Assembly (NCBI GenBank): GCA_021805865.1
Contig: JAJZDX010000016.1
Coordinates: forward strand, 37,864-101,863
Direction: 5' to 3'
Origin: Pseudomonadota bacterium
GTDB lineage: Bacteria > Pseudomonadota > Gammaproteobacteria > Steroidobacterales > Steroidobacteraceae
Length of the DNA: 64,000 nucleotides
The first letter of the stretch is position 1. Each line of letters starts with the position of its first letter. Positions 52,436 to 60,808 of the stretch are shown here, piece by piece. Made by a program: the position numbers and the translations under genes. A model generated the notes under the pieces. It had not been told where the DNA came from. It worked only from the letters and a program-made list of their open reading frames with translations, and did not search any database.

Positions 52436-53289
52436 AGCTGATCAACTTCCAGATCGGCGACCGGGTTTCCTGCGGGGCGCTGGGCCCCGGCGGTGTAGTC
52501 GACCTCGGCGCACGACTTGGAAGCCGGGCACAGGATGTGCTCTCACTCCTGCGCGCCGATCTCGTCGAGCGGGCCCGCGAAAGCGCCGCATCCGAGCGGT
52601 ACGACTACGCTACGCAAGAAGTACGCCTGCTCAATCCCGCGGGCCGCTGCACGCGCTACTTCTGCATCGGCGTCAACTATTCCGAGCGCAATGAAGAGTA
52701 CAAGGACGGATCGGACAGACCCAAGTACCCGAGCCTCTTCATGCGCTCGCACAGCTCGTTCTCGGCGCCCGGCGAGCCCATCGTGCGTCCTCGGGAATCC
52801 GATCAGCTCGACTACGAGGGGGAGATCGCGCTCGTGATTGGCCGGGGCGGGCGGCGTATCCCGCAGGAGCATGCCCTTGCGCACGTGTTCGGCTACACCT
52901 GCGCCAACGAGGGAACGGTGCGCGACTGGCTGCGGCACGCCAAGTTCAATGTGACGCAAGGCAAGAACTTCGATCGCTCCGGCTCGCTCGGACCGCAGAT
53001 CGTGACTGCCGACGAGGTGGGCACGGATCCGCTGCGCATCGTCACGCGGGTCAATAGCGGAGTCCGGCAGGACGATACCAGTGACCGGATGATTTTTCCG
53101 ATCCCGTACCTCATCAGCTACCTCTCACGCTTCTGCACGCTGGAGCCGGGAGATCTCATCCTTACCGGCACGCCGAGCGGCGCCGGAGCGCGGCTCTATC
53201 CGCCGCGGTACCTGGTACCGGGGGACCGGGTGGAAATCGAGATCTCGCGTGTGGGAGTGCTCAGCAATGAGGTGATCGATGAGCTCTAA
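52432..53289 (+). CDS. Fumarylacetoacetate-hydrolase-family isomerase/decarboxylase (HpaG-like)
   Basis: A 285-residue FAH-family protein. Metal-site pattern 'QLDYEGEIALVIGRGGRRI' lies near residues 123-141, 'GKNFDRSGSLGPQIVT' near 178, and 'LEPGDLILTGTPSGAG' near 238. E. coli HpaG is a fusion of two such domains; this is a single-domain version that could carry out the decarboxylation and isomerisation. The start is TTG at 52432 with a perfect GGAGG 7 nt upstream and a stop overlap with the lyase gene. It overlaps the MarR gene by 11 nt. Confidence 0.82.
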   Translation: MKLINFQIGDRVSCGALGPGGVVDLGARLGSRAQDVLSLLRADLVERARESAASERYDYATQEVRLLNPAGRCTRYFCIGVNYSERNEEYKDGSDRPKYPSLFMRSHSSFSAPGEPIVRPRESDQLDYEGEIALVIGRGGRRIPQEHALAHVFGYTCANEGTVRDWLRHAKFNVTQGKNFDRSGSLGPQIVTADEVGTDPLRIVTRVNSGVRQDDTSDRMIFPIPYLISYLSRFCTLEPGDLILTGTPSGAGARLYPPRYLVPGDRVEIEISRVGVLSNEVIDEL

Positions 53290-53803
53290 ACGTCCGACGC
53301 TCGCGCGGCGCTCGCTCCCCATGCGCCCATTCTCCGAATCGCTCCCCATGGCGTTGCTGCGGACCCGCGAGGCGGTCATGCGGCTCTTTCGCCCCGGGCT
53401 GCGCAGTCGCGGAGTGACCGAACAGCAATGGCGGATCCTGCGGGCGCTGGCCCACCAGGGTCCGATGGAGGTCACCGAACTCGCCGAGGCAACCTTCTTC
53501 CTCGCCCCCAGCCTCTCGCGCATCCTGCCCGACCTCGAGCAGCGCCGGCTCATCGGCCGCCGCGTGGTAGACACCGATCTGCGCCGTTCGGTGGTGAGCC
53601 TTCAAGCGGAGGGTCTGCGGCTCATCACCGAGCATGCGCCCTACTCCGAGCAGATGTACGCGCGCATCGCCAAGCGCTTCGGCACGGAGAAGCTCGTGCA
53701 GCTGCTGCAGCTGCTGCACGACCTGGAGACCTCGCTCGGGGAGCTCGCCGGGGAACTCGAACCCGATCTGGCCCGTGCCCGCAACCGGAAGCCCTCACCA
53801 TGA
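53279..53803 (+). CDS. hpaR: MarR-family regulator, HpaR-like
   Basis: A 174-residue MarR regulator. The segment 'ALLRTREAVMRLFRPGLRSRGVTEQQWRILRAL' near residues 25-57 matches HpaR, the repressor of the homoprotocatechuate pathway, which releases DNA when the aromatic acid binds. The extra N-terminal residues (about 20) compared with HpaR suggest that a later ATG (for example at residue 15 or 24) may be used. Placed inside the operon, overlapping both neighbours, so it autoregulates the pathway. Confidence 0.82.
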   Translation: MSSKRPTLARRSLPMRPFSESLPMALLRTREAVMRLFRPGLRSRGVTEQQWRILRALAHQGPMEVTELAEATFFLAPSLSRILPDLEQRRLIGRRVVDTDLRRSVVSLQAEGLRLITEHAPYSEQMYARIAKRFGTEKLVQLLQLLHDLETSLGELAGELEPDLARARNRKPSP

Positions 53804-54105
53804 GCCTGTACTACACGCAGAAGCTGCTCTACCAGATCAATCGAGATCCCGCGACCCGCCGCAGGCTCGAGGAGGACTTTGAGGGGCTGCTCGCGGAATA
53901 CGAGTTGACGCAGAAAGAGCGCGCCGCGCTGCGCAAGCCCGACATTGGCCTGCTCTATGTGATGGGCGTCAACGGCCAGATCCTCATGCACTACGCGGCG
54001 CTGCGCGGGTACGAGTGGAATGCGTATCTCGAGGCCATGCGCGAGGGCGAACGCAGCTATGGCCCGGTGAGAACGGGCTTGTACACGCGAGCGGATTCAC
54101 GCTGA
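53800..54105 (+). CDS. LigA-like small subunit of an extradiol dioxygenase
   Basis: A 101-residue LigA-family protein (alpha subunit of protocatechuate 4,5-dioxygenase type). It is helical, with 'LLYQINRDPATRRRLEEDFEGLLAEYELTQKERAALRKPDIGLLYVMGVNGQ' over residues 9-60, the family pattern of ring-opening dioxygenase small subunits. The ATG overlaps the MarR stop (ATGA at 53800-53803). It packs over the active site of the catalytic LigB subunit encoded 34 nt downstream. E. coli HpaD-type systems lack this subunit. Confidence 0.83.
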   Translation: MSLYYTQKLLYQINRDPATRRRLEEDFEGLLAEYELTQKERAALRKPDIGLLYVMGVNGQILMHYAALRGYEWNAYLEAMREGERSYGPVRTGLYTRADSR

Positions 54106-54139
54106 GCGCCCTCCGAGCTGTTTCCAGAGAGGCTTGATC

Positions 54140-54961
54140 ATGGCATTGGTTTTCGCGGGCGTCTGCTCTCACGCGCCCGGTATCACCGGGCGCGCCGAAC
54201 GCGCCGACCCGCAGGCCCGGGACGCTTTCTATGCGGCGATGGGACGCATGCGCGACGCGATCGAAGCCTCCCGGCCCGATGTCCTGGTGGTGATTGCAGC
54301 GGAGCACTTCGCCAATTTCTTCATGAACAACATGCCGGCCATCTGCGTCGGCATGGCCGAGCATTACGAGGGGCCGATCGAGGACGAGAAGTGGCTCGGC
54401 ATCGCGAGGCACCGCATCCCGGGGAACAAGTCACTCTCGCGCGAGTTGATCCAGGAGGTCATGAACGATATCGACCTCGCGTACGCCGAGGAGTGGAAAT
54501 TCGACCACGGCATCATGGTGCCACTTCACTTCCTCACTCCTCGCTACGACCTGCCCGTCATCCCCGTCAACGTCAATTGCCAGGGGCCGCCGCTGATTCC
54601 GCTCAAACGCGCCTATGAGTTCGGGCGGGCGCTGCGACGCGCCTGTGAAGCGCGGCCCGAGCGCATCGCCGTCATCGGCACCGGAGGAATCTCCCATTGG
54701 CCGGCGACGCCGGACTCCGGACGGATCAATGAGGTCTGGGACCGGGAGTTTCTCGAGAACCTCCTGCACAACCGCCGGGAGGCGCTCCTCGCCTATCGGG
54801 ACGAGGATGTGTGGCGCGAGGGCGGCCAGGAGGGATTCGAGATCCGCACCTTCATCGCAGTCGCGGGCGCGACCGAAGGATGCGCCGGCGAGCTGTGGTG
54901 CTACGTGCCGATTCCCATATTCGCCGTCGGCTGCACCGTGGCGGTGATGCGCCTGAGTTGA
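54140..54961 (+). CDS. LigB-family catalytic subunit of an extradiol dioxygenase
   Basis: A 273-residue class III extradiol dioxygenase. His of 'AGVCSHAPGITGR' near residue 11 and His of 'IAAEHFANFF' near 55 are the iron ligands, with Glu in the later 'GELWCYVPI' part. 'KFDHGIMVPLHFLTP' near 120 and 'VIGTGGISHWPATP' near 183 match LigB. It opens catechol-type rings next to a hydroxyl using Fe(II) and O2. The start at 54140 has AGAGG upstream. With LigA it forms a protocatechuate-4,5- or gallate-dioxygenase-like enzyme; the substrate is not fixed. Confidence 0.85.
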   Translation: MALVFAGVCSHAPGITGRAERADPQARDAFYAAMGRMRDAIEASRPDVLVVIAAEHFANFFMNNMPAICVGMAEHYEGPIEDEKWLGIARHRIPGNKSLSRELIQEVMNDIDLAYAEEWKFDHGIMVPLHFLTPRYDLPVIPVNVNCQGPPLIPLKRAYEFGRALRRACEARPERIAVIGTGGISHWPATPDSGRINEVWDREFLENLLHNRREALLAYRDEDVWREGGQEGFEIRTFIAVAGATEGCAGELWCYVPIPIFAVGCTVAVMRLS

Positions 54962-54972
54962 CCCGTTCCGGC

Positions 54973-55000
54973 GAGGGCCCCGTCTGGCTCTCGGGCTTTT
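54973..55000 (+). terminator. Weak intrinsic terminator after LigB
   Basis: A 7-bp stem with one G-T pair (GAGGGCC/GGCTCTC at 54973-54979 and 54986-54992) is followed by a short T-run (54997-55000), 12 nt after the LigB stop. It plausibly ends the operon. Confidence 0.42.
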
Positions 55001-55010
55001 GACCGTCACA

Positions 55011-55135
55011 TCACGCGGTACGCGCGCGCTCCACCCCGAGCTCCTGCTCGAGCTGTTGCCGAATCAGGTACTTTTGCACCTTCCCCGTCACCGTCATGGG
55101 AAACTCCCTTGCGAAGAGAGGCGTGGAGTCGAGAT
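55011..55135 (-). pseudogene. 3' remnant of an AMP-dependent acyl-CoA synthetase gene
   Basis: The minus-strand frame reads REFPMTVTGKVQKYLIRQQLEQELG and stops at 55011. The TGKVQKYxxR pattern is the C-terminal A10 motif of acyl-CoA synthetases. Only about 35-40 residues remain of an enzyme that is normally over 500 long. The sequence to the right of about 55120 is unrelated, so the gene was cut by a rearrangement. No upstream part is visible in the window. Confidence 0.65.
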
Positions 55136-55441
55136 GTGGCGCGGTGGCGGTAGGATACCTCTCCACCGTTTCCGCCCCTTGCGTCTGGCGGTGCCGCAAT
55201 CAAGGTACCATGACTCCGTTTCCACATCCCGCTCTTCGAACCGGACGGGCAGGATTGAGGCATCCGGCTCCCGGACAAGACATCATGCCTTTGCCCACGG
55301 AAGGTTGCGCGACAAAGCAGGGAGACGAACAAGCCCCAAGGTCCCGTAGAGATACTCATCGGGATAGTTGTGGTATCCGCCGCTCTGCACCTTATGCTTG
55401 TGACACAACCTTTGCACGGCGCACAGTAAGTACCATTGCGT
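55136..55441. other. 306-bp gap, no gene recognised
   Basis: No convincing coding frame, hairpin or repeat family was recognised here. It separates the synthetase remnant from the MFS gene and may hold a recombination junction. Confidence 0.4.
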
Positions 55442-56692
55442 CTAGACCAGTACCCGCTGGGCTGCCTTGGTTTCACTTGCCTTTTTCACTCGCGGGCAAC
55501 TTTCTTCCAGCGCCACACATAATACCGCGTTGATCAAGCAGCAAGCGACTGCCAAGTACAGCGGTGCGCCAAGTCCCCATCGGTCCGCAATCCAGCCGCC
55601 GGCTGCAGGTCCGACTACACCGCCCACCAGGGCGCTGAGCGCCAAAATAAACCCAATAATGCTGGATGTGGACTCAGGCGGCGCGCTCTCACAAGGTAAG
55701 GTCGCGTAAGTGAGCGGGGCCGCTCCAACCATCGTCGAACCCACGAACACCAACGCGCACAGTCCCACCAAGGGTCCACTGTAGTACATCGCGGCCAGAG
55801 GTGTGCCTACTCCCAGCAAGCACGAGAGGATCATGATGGGCTTGCGACCCATGCGATCCGAAGCAGCCGGCAGAGCGACGCCTAGTAGCGCTCCGGAAAG
55901 CCCCATGGTGCTCATGACAATGCCCATACGCACGGCCGGAAAGTGAGCACTCTTGATCAAATATAACGGAAGAAAAGCGAATGTTATCGTCATGTATCCG
56001 ACCATCAAGCAGGAGATCAGCGTGCTCAACCACACATTGCGGATACGTAGAGAGGAGCCGAACCGAACGAGCCCTTTCGAATCTAGACCGTGCTCATGCC
56101 GCACGCCAGCGCGGGGGCGGCGCGACGGCACGTAATGCGCCACCAGGACGGCACACATCAAACCCGGCAACGCCACCACGAGAAATGCCGCGCGCCAGCT
56201 GTACGTTGTGGCCAAGTGCACCAAAAGTAGCGGCGCAACGACCACTCCCAACAAAGCACCGCCCAGATTTTGCACGATACCCATGTTGAGGCCATGCCTT
56301 TCACGCGGCGTGTCCAGTACCACGATCGATTGCGGCAGCTGATACACCCCGGCGTCGAATATCCCCATCAGCAGTCGGGCAGCAAGCAATGTCGTGAACG
56401 TGGACGCCAGGGCTGGCAACACCGACCCGAAGGCGAACAACACTAGCACTACGACCAGAAATTCCTTGTGGCTCTGGTGACGATCGGCCACCTCCCCGGA
56501 GATATAATTTGAAATAGCGAAGGTAAGCCAAAATCCTGACAGTAGTAGGCCGATTTGCGCATTATCTAGCTTCAGCCCCGTCTCTATGAACGGCGCCACG
56601 TAGCTGATTCCGAATATATCGATGTTCGACACGCCTGCCGCGACGCACAGCACGGCGAGGAGCACCCATGGGTTTTTCTGAGACTGCGACAA
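55442..56692 (-). CDS. MFS transporter
   Basis: A 416-residue MFS protein with 12 predicted segments. It begins 'SQSQKNPWVLLAVLCVAAGVSNIDIFGISYVAPF', and has the loop 'GEVADRHQSHKEFLVVV' near residue 68 and the second-half motif 'AASDRMGRKPIMILSC' near 275. It is of the same type as the decayed transporter at 32.2-32.8 kb. Base composition looks less GC-rich than in the catabolic operons, as does the neighbouring SDR, hinting at a different origin. Substrate unknown; an organic acid is plausible. Confidence 0.83.
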   Translation of the reverse strand: MSQSQKNPWVLLAVLCVAAGVSNIDIFGISYVAPFIETGLKLDNAQIGLLLSGFWLTFAISNYISGEVADRHQSHKEFLVVVLVLFAFGSVLPALASTFTTLLAARLLMGIFDAGVYQLPQSIVVLDTPRERHGLNMGIVQNLGGALLGVVVAPLLLVHLATTYSWRAAFLVVALPGLMCAVLVAHYVPSRRPRAGVRHEHGLDSKGLVRFGSSLRIRNVWLSTLISCLMVGYMTITFAFLPLYLIKSAHFPAVRMGIVMSTMGLSGALLGVALPAASDRMGRKPIMILSCLLGVGTPLAAMYYSGPLVGLCALVFVGSTMVGAAPLTYATLPCESAPPESTSSIIGFILALSALVGGVVGPAAGGWIADRWGLGAPLYLAVACCLINAVLCVALEESCPRVKKASETKAAQRVLV

Positions 56693-56772
56693 TTTGTCCG
56701 GCCTACTCGAAAAATACTTTCTTTTCCGCTTTTCGCAAAACCTATGCGGTCTTGAGGAAATTTCCCGTCATG

Positions 56773-57546
56773 CTATTGACCGGGCCCGGAGAGCATACGC
56801 TCAAACAGGGCGATAGAGGGACCGGCAAGCCAACCGCCGTCAATTGTGATTGCCTCGCCGGTCACGTATCTGCAATCGTCCGCGGCTAGAAAATGCATGA
56901 GCGCCGCGACCTCTTCCGGTTTGCCGATCCGTCCGAGCGGTGCGGCGATCTTTACCGCCTCCAGTTCGGCGTCCGCGCCACCACGCTGATTCATGGGCGT
57001 GTCAATTGTTCCCGGGCAGATGCAGTTCACACGTATCCCCTGCGGACCGAGTTCAATGGCAGCCGTCTTGGTCAAACCAATGACGGCGAACTTTGAAGCC
57101 ACATACGCACCATAGGTGGGCACGCCTATCAGCCCGCCAATAGACGAGACATTAATGATGGATCCGCCAGAGACCATGTGCGGTACAGCGTATTTCATGC
57201 CGTAGGCGACGCCAAGGACGTTTGGCTGCAGATGCGCATTTATCTCCTGAGTCGTCCACTCGGATACCGTCGGACCGACCTGTCCGAACGCGGCATTGTT
57301 GATCAATACGTCGATGTGCTCATGTCGGTCGACGGTCCACGTCATCAACTGAGCGACATCTTCTTCCCGAGCGACGTCGGTTCGCACGTACGTGGCACCG
57401 AAGCTCGAGGCGATGGAGGAGCTATCGCTTCGGTTGGCGATGACCACCTTCGCACCGGCGGTTGCAAAGCGGCGCGCCGTAGCCAGTCCTATCCCAGAGC
57501 CTCCACCAGTGATGACCGTCACTTTATCACGTAAGGAGAAGAACAT
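56773..57546 (-). CDS. SDR-family oxidoreductase
   Basis: A 257-residue classical SDR. GGGSGIG lies near residues 12-18, 'VLINNAAFGQVGPTV' near 85, Ser in 'IINVSSIGGLIG' near 135 and the YxxxK motif YVASK near 149, then 'IRVNCICPGTIDTPM'. The start at 57546 is 54 nt inside the open frame but fits the family N-terminus. Same direction as, and upstream of, the MFS gene. Substrate unknown. Confidence 0.84.
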   Translation of the reverse strand: MFFSLRDKVTVITGGGSGIGLATARRFATAGAKVVIANRSDSSSIASSFGATYVRTDVAREEDVAQLMTWTVDRHEHIDVLINNAAFGQVGPTVSEWTTQEINAHLQPNVLGVAYGMKYAVPHMVSGGSIINVSSIGGLIGVPTYGAYVASKFAVIGLTKTAAIELGPQGIRVNCICPGTIDTPMNQRGGADAELEAVKIAAPLGRIGKPEEVAALMHFLAADDCRYVTGEAITIDGGWLAGPSIALFERMLSGPGQ

Positions 57547-58032
57547 TTTGGTTGACCTCGCAGCAAGAAGACGACTCGGATTTTTCCCGCACCATGACAC
57601 AATGTCTTGTGGAAATCACCGGGCCGGCACCCGTCTCCTGTCACGCAGCGGAAAAGTTCGTCTGTATGAATCGACGTATGACCCTCACATCGCAATACAT
57701 CGCATTACCAATCATCTGCCTGAGATTTGCGATGCGCAGGCATTTTCGGGCCTATCGCGACACCTGAAAAGTCTCGGTACCTTGTAGAACGCACTGAAGA
57801 CGACAGCGAGTAACTCCGTACTCTGAAGCAGTCTGCCTTTTGAAGCATGGCAAACTGTGCACATTACGCGGCCTCATGTACATCTTCGAGTATCGCTTTC
57901 ACCGGCGCGCCGCCTGGCCTGCAGTTGCTGCCTGACGACGCCACTGGTTTAGGCTGCCATCGCGCGGCCACTGCGGCGGCAAGCCCCCATCGCGACTGTA
58001 TTCCCACAATACGCATGCCGTGGCGCGACGAT
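57547..58032. other. 486-bp gap without a clear gene
   Basis: Only weak open frames without ribosome sites are present here. It separates the SDR gene from the end of the TonB receptor and may carry the SDR promoter. No repeat or hairpin of note was seen. Confidence 0.4.
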
Positions 58033-60534
58033 TCAGTGAAACTGATAGCTGACGTCAATGCCCGCGGTAAGCGGTTGACTGACGATATAGCGCGTAAACG
58101 CCGAAGTCTGCAAAGTAATCTGAGGTTGCGGGTCCAGCAGCACGATATTGTTCGTAAAGTTATCGACGAAGAGCGCGGCGCTCCAGCGATTGCCGTCATG
58201 ATCGATTCCCCTGAAGCCGAAGCGAAAGTTCGCAATATTGTATGCCGGCATATGCACCAGAACCTGATCCATATTCTGCAGTGTCGCGGTCACGCCGTAA
58301 GGCAGATCGGTCCTGGCACCCGTATAGTCCTCCTCGAGCAAGCTGAAGGCGGTGAGGTCATTTCCTAGGTAATGAGTCCAATGCAAGACAACGGATCCGG
58401 ACAGCTTCGGCGTATCGGGGATCTGCATGCCAGCGGTGAATCCCGTGATGGCGCTGCTTGCGACGAATTTCGCGTCAGTGTAGCTGGCATTCAGCGACAG
58501 TTCGAATCCCGCAGGGAGCAGGGTCTTCAGCTGACCCTCGAGTCCCTTGATACGGGCGTCGCCGCCGTTGGCCATCAAAAAGTTTCCCGCTATGTCGGTG
58601 GCCATCTGCGGATTGTTCCAGTCCTCCAAGTATGCGTCCAGGTTGGCAATTAACCGGTGGTTAAAGAATGAGGACTTCTCACCGAGTTCATAGCTCCATA
58701 GCCAGTCGGACCCGAAAGTGGTCGGCACCTTAAGGAATATATTAGAACTGCACGTCGTCGTTCCCAGCAGCTTGGCCTGAAGTGCGCATTCGTTGGCGAC
58801 CTGGGCCGCAAGCAGCGGATTCGTATTGCTGGCGGCTACTACCGGGATCGGCGCTGGATCAGGGCCGCCGAGCCGGAATCCCTTGTCGACCCTTAGGTAC
58901 ACCATATGGTCCGAGTCAATGTCATACGTCAGGGTGAAACTCGGAACAATGCCGCTGGCCGCGAACGAGGCAGCGTGATTATATGGAACGCTATTGCCTT
59001 GGGCCCCTGAAACACTAAACGCGCCGATCTGGGTGGAACGACCGCTCAGGCTGTAGTGGTAGCGTCGGAAACCGGCTGCCACGACGAAGTGCCGGTAGAT
59101 CCGCCATGATATATGGCCATAGAATGCGTTCTGCACCAGAACTTCAGGCATCTCGGCGACGAAGACGTTGGGACCGCCAAATATCGGCGTGGCTTGTGGC
59201 GCAAGCGAGGATATGTTGTTCGCGGAATGCAGGTCCTGATAGAAGTAGCCCGCGACCCATTGGAGGGGACCATGGGTGGTGGACGTAAGACGAAATTCCT
59301 CTGAGATCTGTCGGGTAGAATCCTGCTCGTAGGTTCCGGCGCCGGCGACGTTCATAGCCGGACCGATGCCGCCGGCGGCGGCGTCGTAGACCGGAATACC
59401 TATGGCGGAAGCGATTTGCTCCGTTGCATCCTGCAAATCGGTAAAGTTTCGGTGCCAGAATCCACTTGCGAACGTCGCGGAAAAGGTAGGAAACTGATAG
59501 ACGGCTTTCAAGCTCCCGAAGCTCAGGCTGTCCGTCTGCGGCTCCGGCGCATCGTAGATTTCCCAGTGCGCCAAGATCTTGGGTGTCGCCGGATGAGTCG
59601 GACTGCTGTTCACATCGACAGCGGGAGGCGCACCCTGCTTGACCAACTGGTACATTGCGATCGGTTCGATCGTGAGATTTTTCACCGGTTTCCAGAGCAG
59701 CTCGACGCGGGCCGAATCGATCCGGGTAGTGTTCACGCCGTTTAAGGATTCCTGCAGCGGCGCGGTGTAAAAATTGCTCGGACGGCTCACGTCTGGAAAC
59801 GGGCCGGCGTCGACACTGACGGCTCCATCCTGTATGACCCGCCGTTGAATCCAGCCACTGTCGTCAGCGAATGAGCCTACGATTCGCACGGCAGCGGTGC
59901 GGCCCAACGGGATGTTCACCATGCCGTTTTCCTGGTGATTGATACCACCGCCGGATGCGGTGCCGGAAAGCACTTCCTCGGTACTAGCCGAAAAGGTGTT
60001 CAGCTGCGGACGCTCGGGAAGTACCCGTATGGTTCCGCCCATGGAGCTCGACCCGTACAGCGTGCCCTGTGGTCCGCGCAGCACCTCCACCCTTCGGATG
60101 TCGTAGAGCCCCAGGCTCATGATGTTCTTACCGAGCTGGGAACCCATTGCCGTCGACAGTGGTATCTCGCCGAAGTAGACGCCGACCATGGAGGTGTTGC
60201 CACCCTGGGAGTTCAGACCACGGATTTCGTATTCCTCCTCACCGGGTCCGCCGGTGTCACGGATCGCGAGACCCGGCACTGATCGCACCAAGTTATTTAG
60301 GCTTACGAGTCCCCTGGAAGCGATCTGCGCCGCGGTGACAGCCGTGATACTGATCGGGGTCGTCTGAACTGTGGTCCGCTCCCGGGTCGCCGTGATGGTG
60401 ACAGGCTGCAGCATAGCTGGCGCCGCCACCGGCGGCTGCGCCGCCGCTGCACCTTCGATGAGCGCAAGCGCCAGGACCGGCGCTAGTACGAGAAGCCTCA
60501 GAGCGCAAAAGTAGGACTTTATAGTGAGTGCCAT
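58033..60534 (-). CDS. TonB-dependent outer-membrane receptor (copy B of a pair)
   Basis: An 833-residue TonB-dependent receptor starting MALTIKSYFCALRLLVLAPVLA, a good Sec signal peptide (cleavage near AAA at about 35). The plug carries 'PVTITATRERTTVQTTPISI' and 'VEVLRGPQGTLYGSSSMGGT'. The barrel ends in YQFH. It is closely similar to the receptor at 34620-37139 along the whole plug and barrel. The start has GAGGA upstream. The frame is open far upstream, but that is non-coding DNA shared with the other copy. It stands beside a PLP decarboxylase gene; ligand unknown. Confidence 0.88.
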   Translation of the reverse strand: MALTIKSYFCALRLLVLAPVLALALIEGAAAAQPPVAAPAMLQPVTITATRERTTVQTTPISITAVTAAQIASRGLVSLNNLVRSVPGLAIRDTGGPGEEEYEIRGLNSQGGNTSMVGVYFGEIPLSTAMGSQLGKNIMSLGLYDIRRVEVLRGPQGTLYGSSSMGGTIRVLPERPQLNTFSASTEEVLSGTASGGGINHQENGMVNIPLGRTAAVRIVGSFADDSGWIQRRVIQDGAVSVDAGPFPDVSRPSNFYTAPLQESLNGVNTTRIDSARVELLWKPVKNLTIEPIAMYQLVKQGAPPAVDVNSSPTHPATPKILAHWEIYDAPEPQTDSLSFGSLKAVYQFPTFSATFASGFWHRNFTDLQDATEQIASAIGIPVYDAAAGGIGPAMNVAGAGTYEQDSTRQISEEFRLTSTTHGPLQWVAGYFYQDLHSANNISSLAPQATPIFGGPNVFVAEMPEVLVQNAFYGHISWRIYRHFVVAAGFRRYHYSLSGRSTQIGAFSVSGAQGNSVPYNHAASFAASGIVPSFTLTYDIDSDHMVYLRVDKGFRLGGPDPAPIPVVAASNTNPLLAAQVANECALQAKLLGTTTCSSNIFLKVPTTFGSDWLWSYELGEKSSFFNHRLIANLDAYLEDWNNPQMATDIAGNFLMANGGDARIKGLEGQLKTLLPAGFELSLNASYTDAKFVASSAITGFTAGMQIPDTPKLSGSVVLHWTHYLGNDLTAFSLLEEDYTGARTDLPYGVTATLQNMDQVLVHMPAYNIANFRFGFRGIDHDGNRWSAALFVDNFTNNIVLLDPQPQITLQTSAFTRYIVSQPLTAGIDVSYQFH

Positions 60535-60808
60535 CGGAGAAATCCTCGGCTTCGAGGTTTGAGCGATGAAGGTCCGCCATACCACCGGCGCCGCGGCGAG
60601 CGCAGCGCTGTGCGGCGTTGAACACCCGGCAGTGGTCCGTGCGCAGCAATCCAAGGTCGTGAAGCAAAGAGACGGGTGTTGGCGCGGCGTTTTTTGGCTG
60701 TCGGCTGCGTGCAGGGCCGTGCCAGGAGTTCCCCACGTCGAGCATGTAAGGAAGTCATTGGAAAATCTGGTTCGTGCCACGCAGCTGTTATAGTGTCTAG
60801 TGTGTGTA
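60535..60808. promoter_or_regulatory. Upstream region duplicated with receptor copy A
   Basis: About 100 nt immediately upstream of the receptor start resemble the DNA before copy A (37220-37310). The duplicated unit therefore included its leader and likely promoter. The remainder up to the decarboxylase stop has no recognised feature. Confidence 0.45.

Noticed and set aside
55136..55441. Possible group II intron or IS fragment next to the synthetase remnant
   Set aside because: The sequence vaguely recalls repeated non-coding element ends, but no motif, repeat or fold could be supported by reading alone.
57847..58368. Plus-strand open frame of 173 codons
   Set aside because: Most of it is antisense to the end of the TonB receptor; no family pattern.
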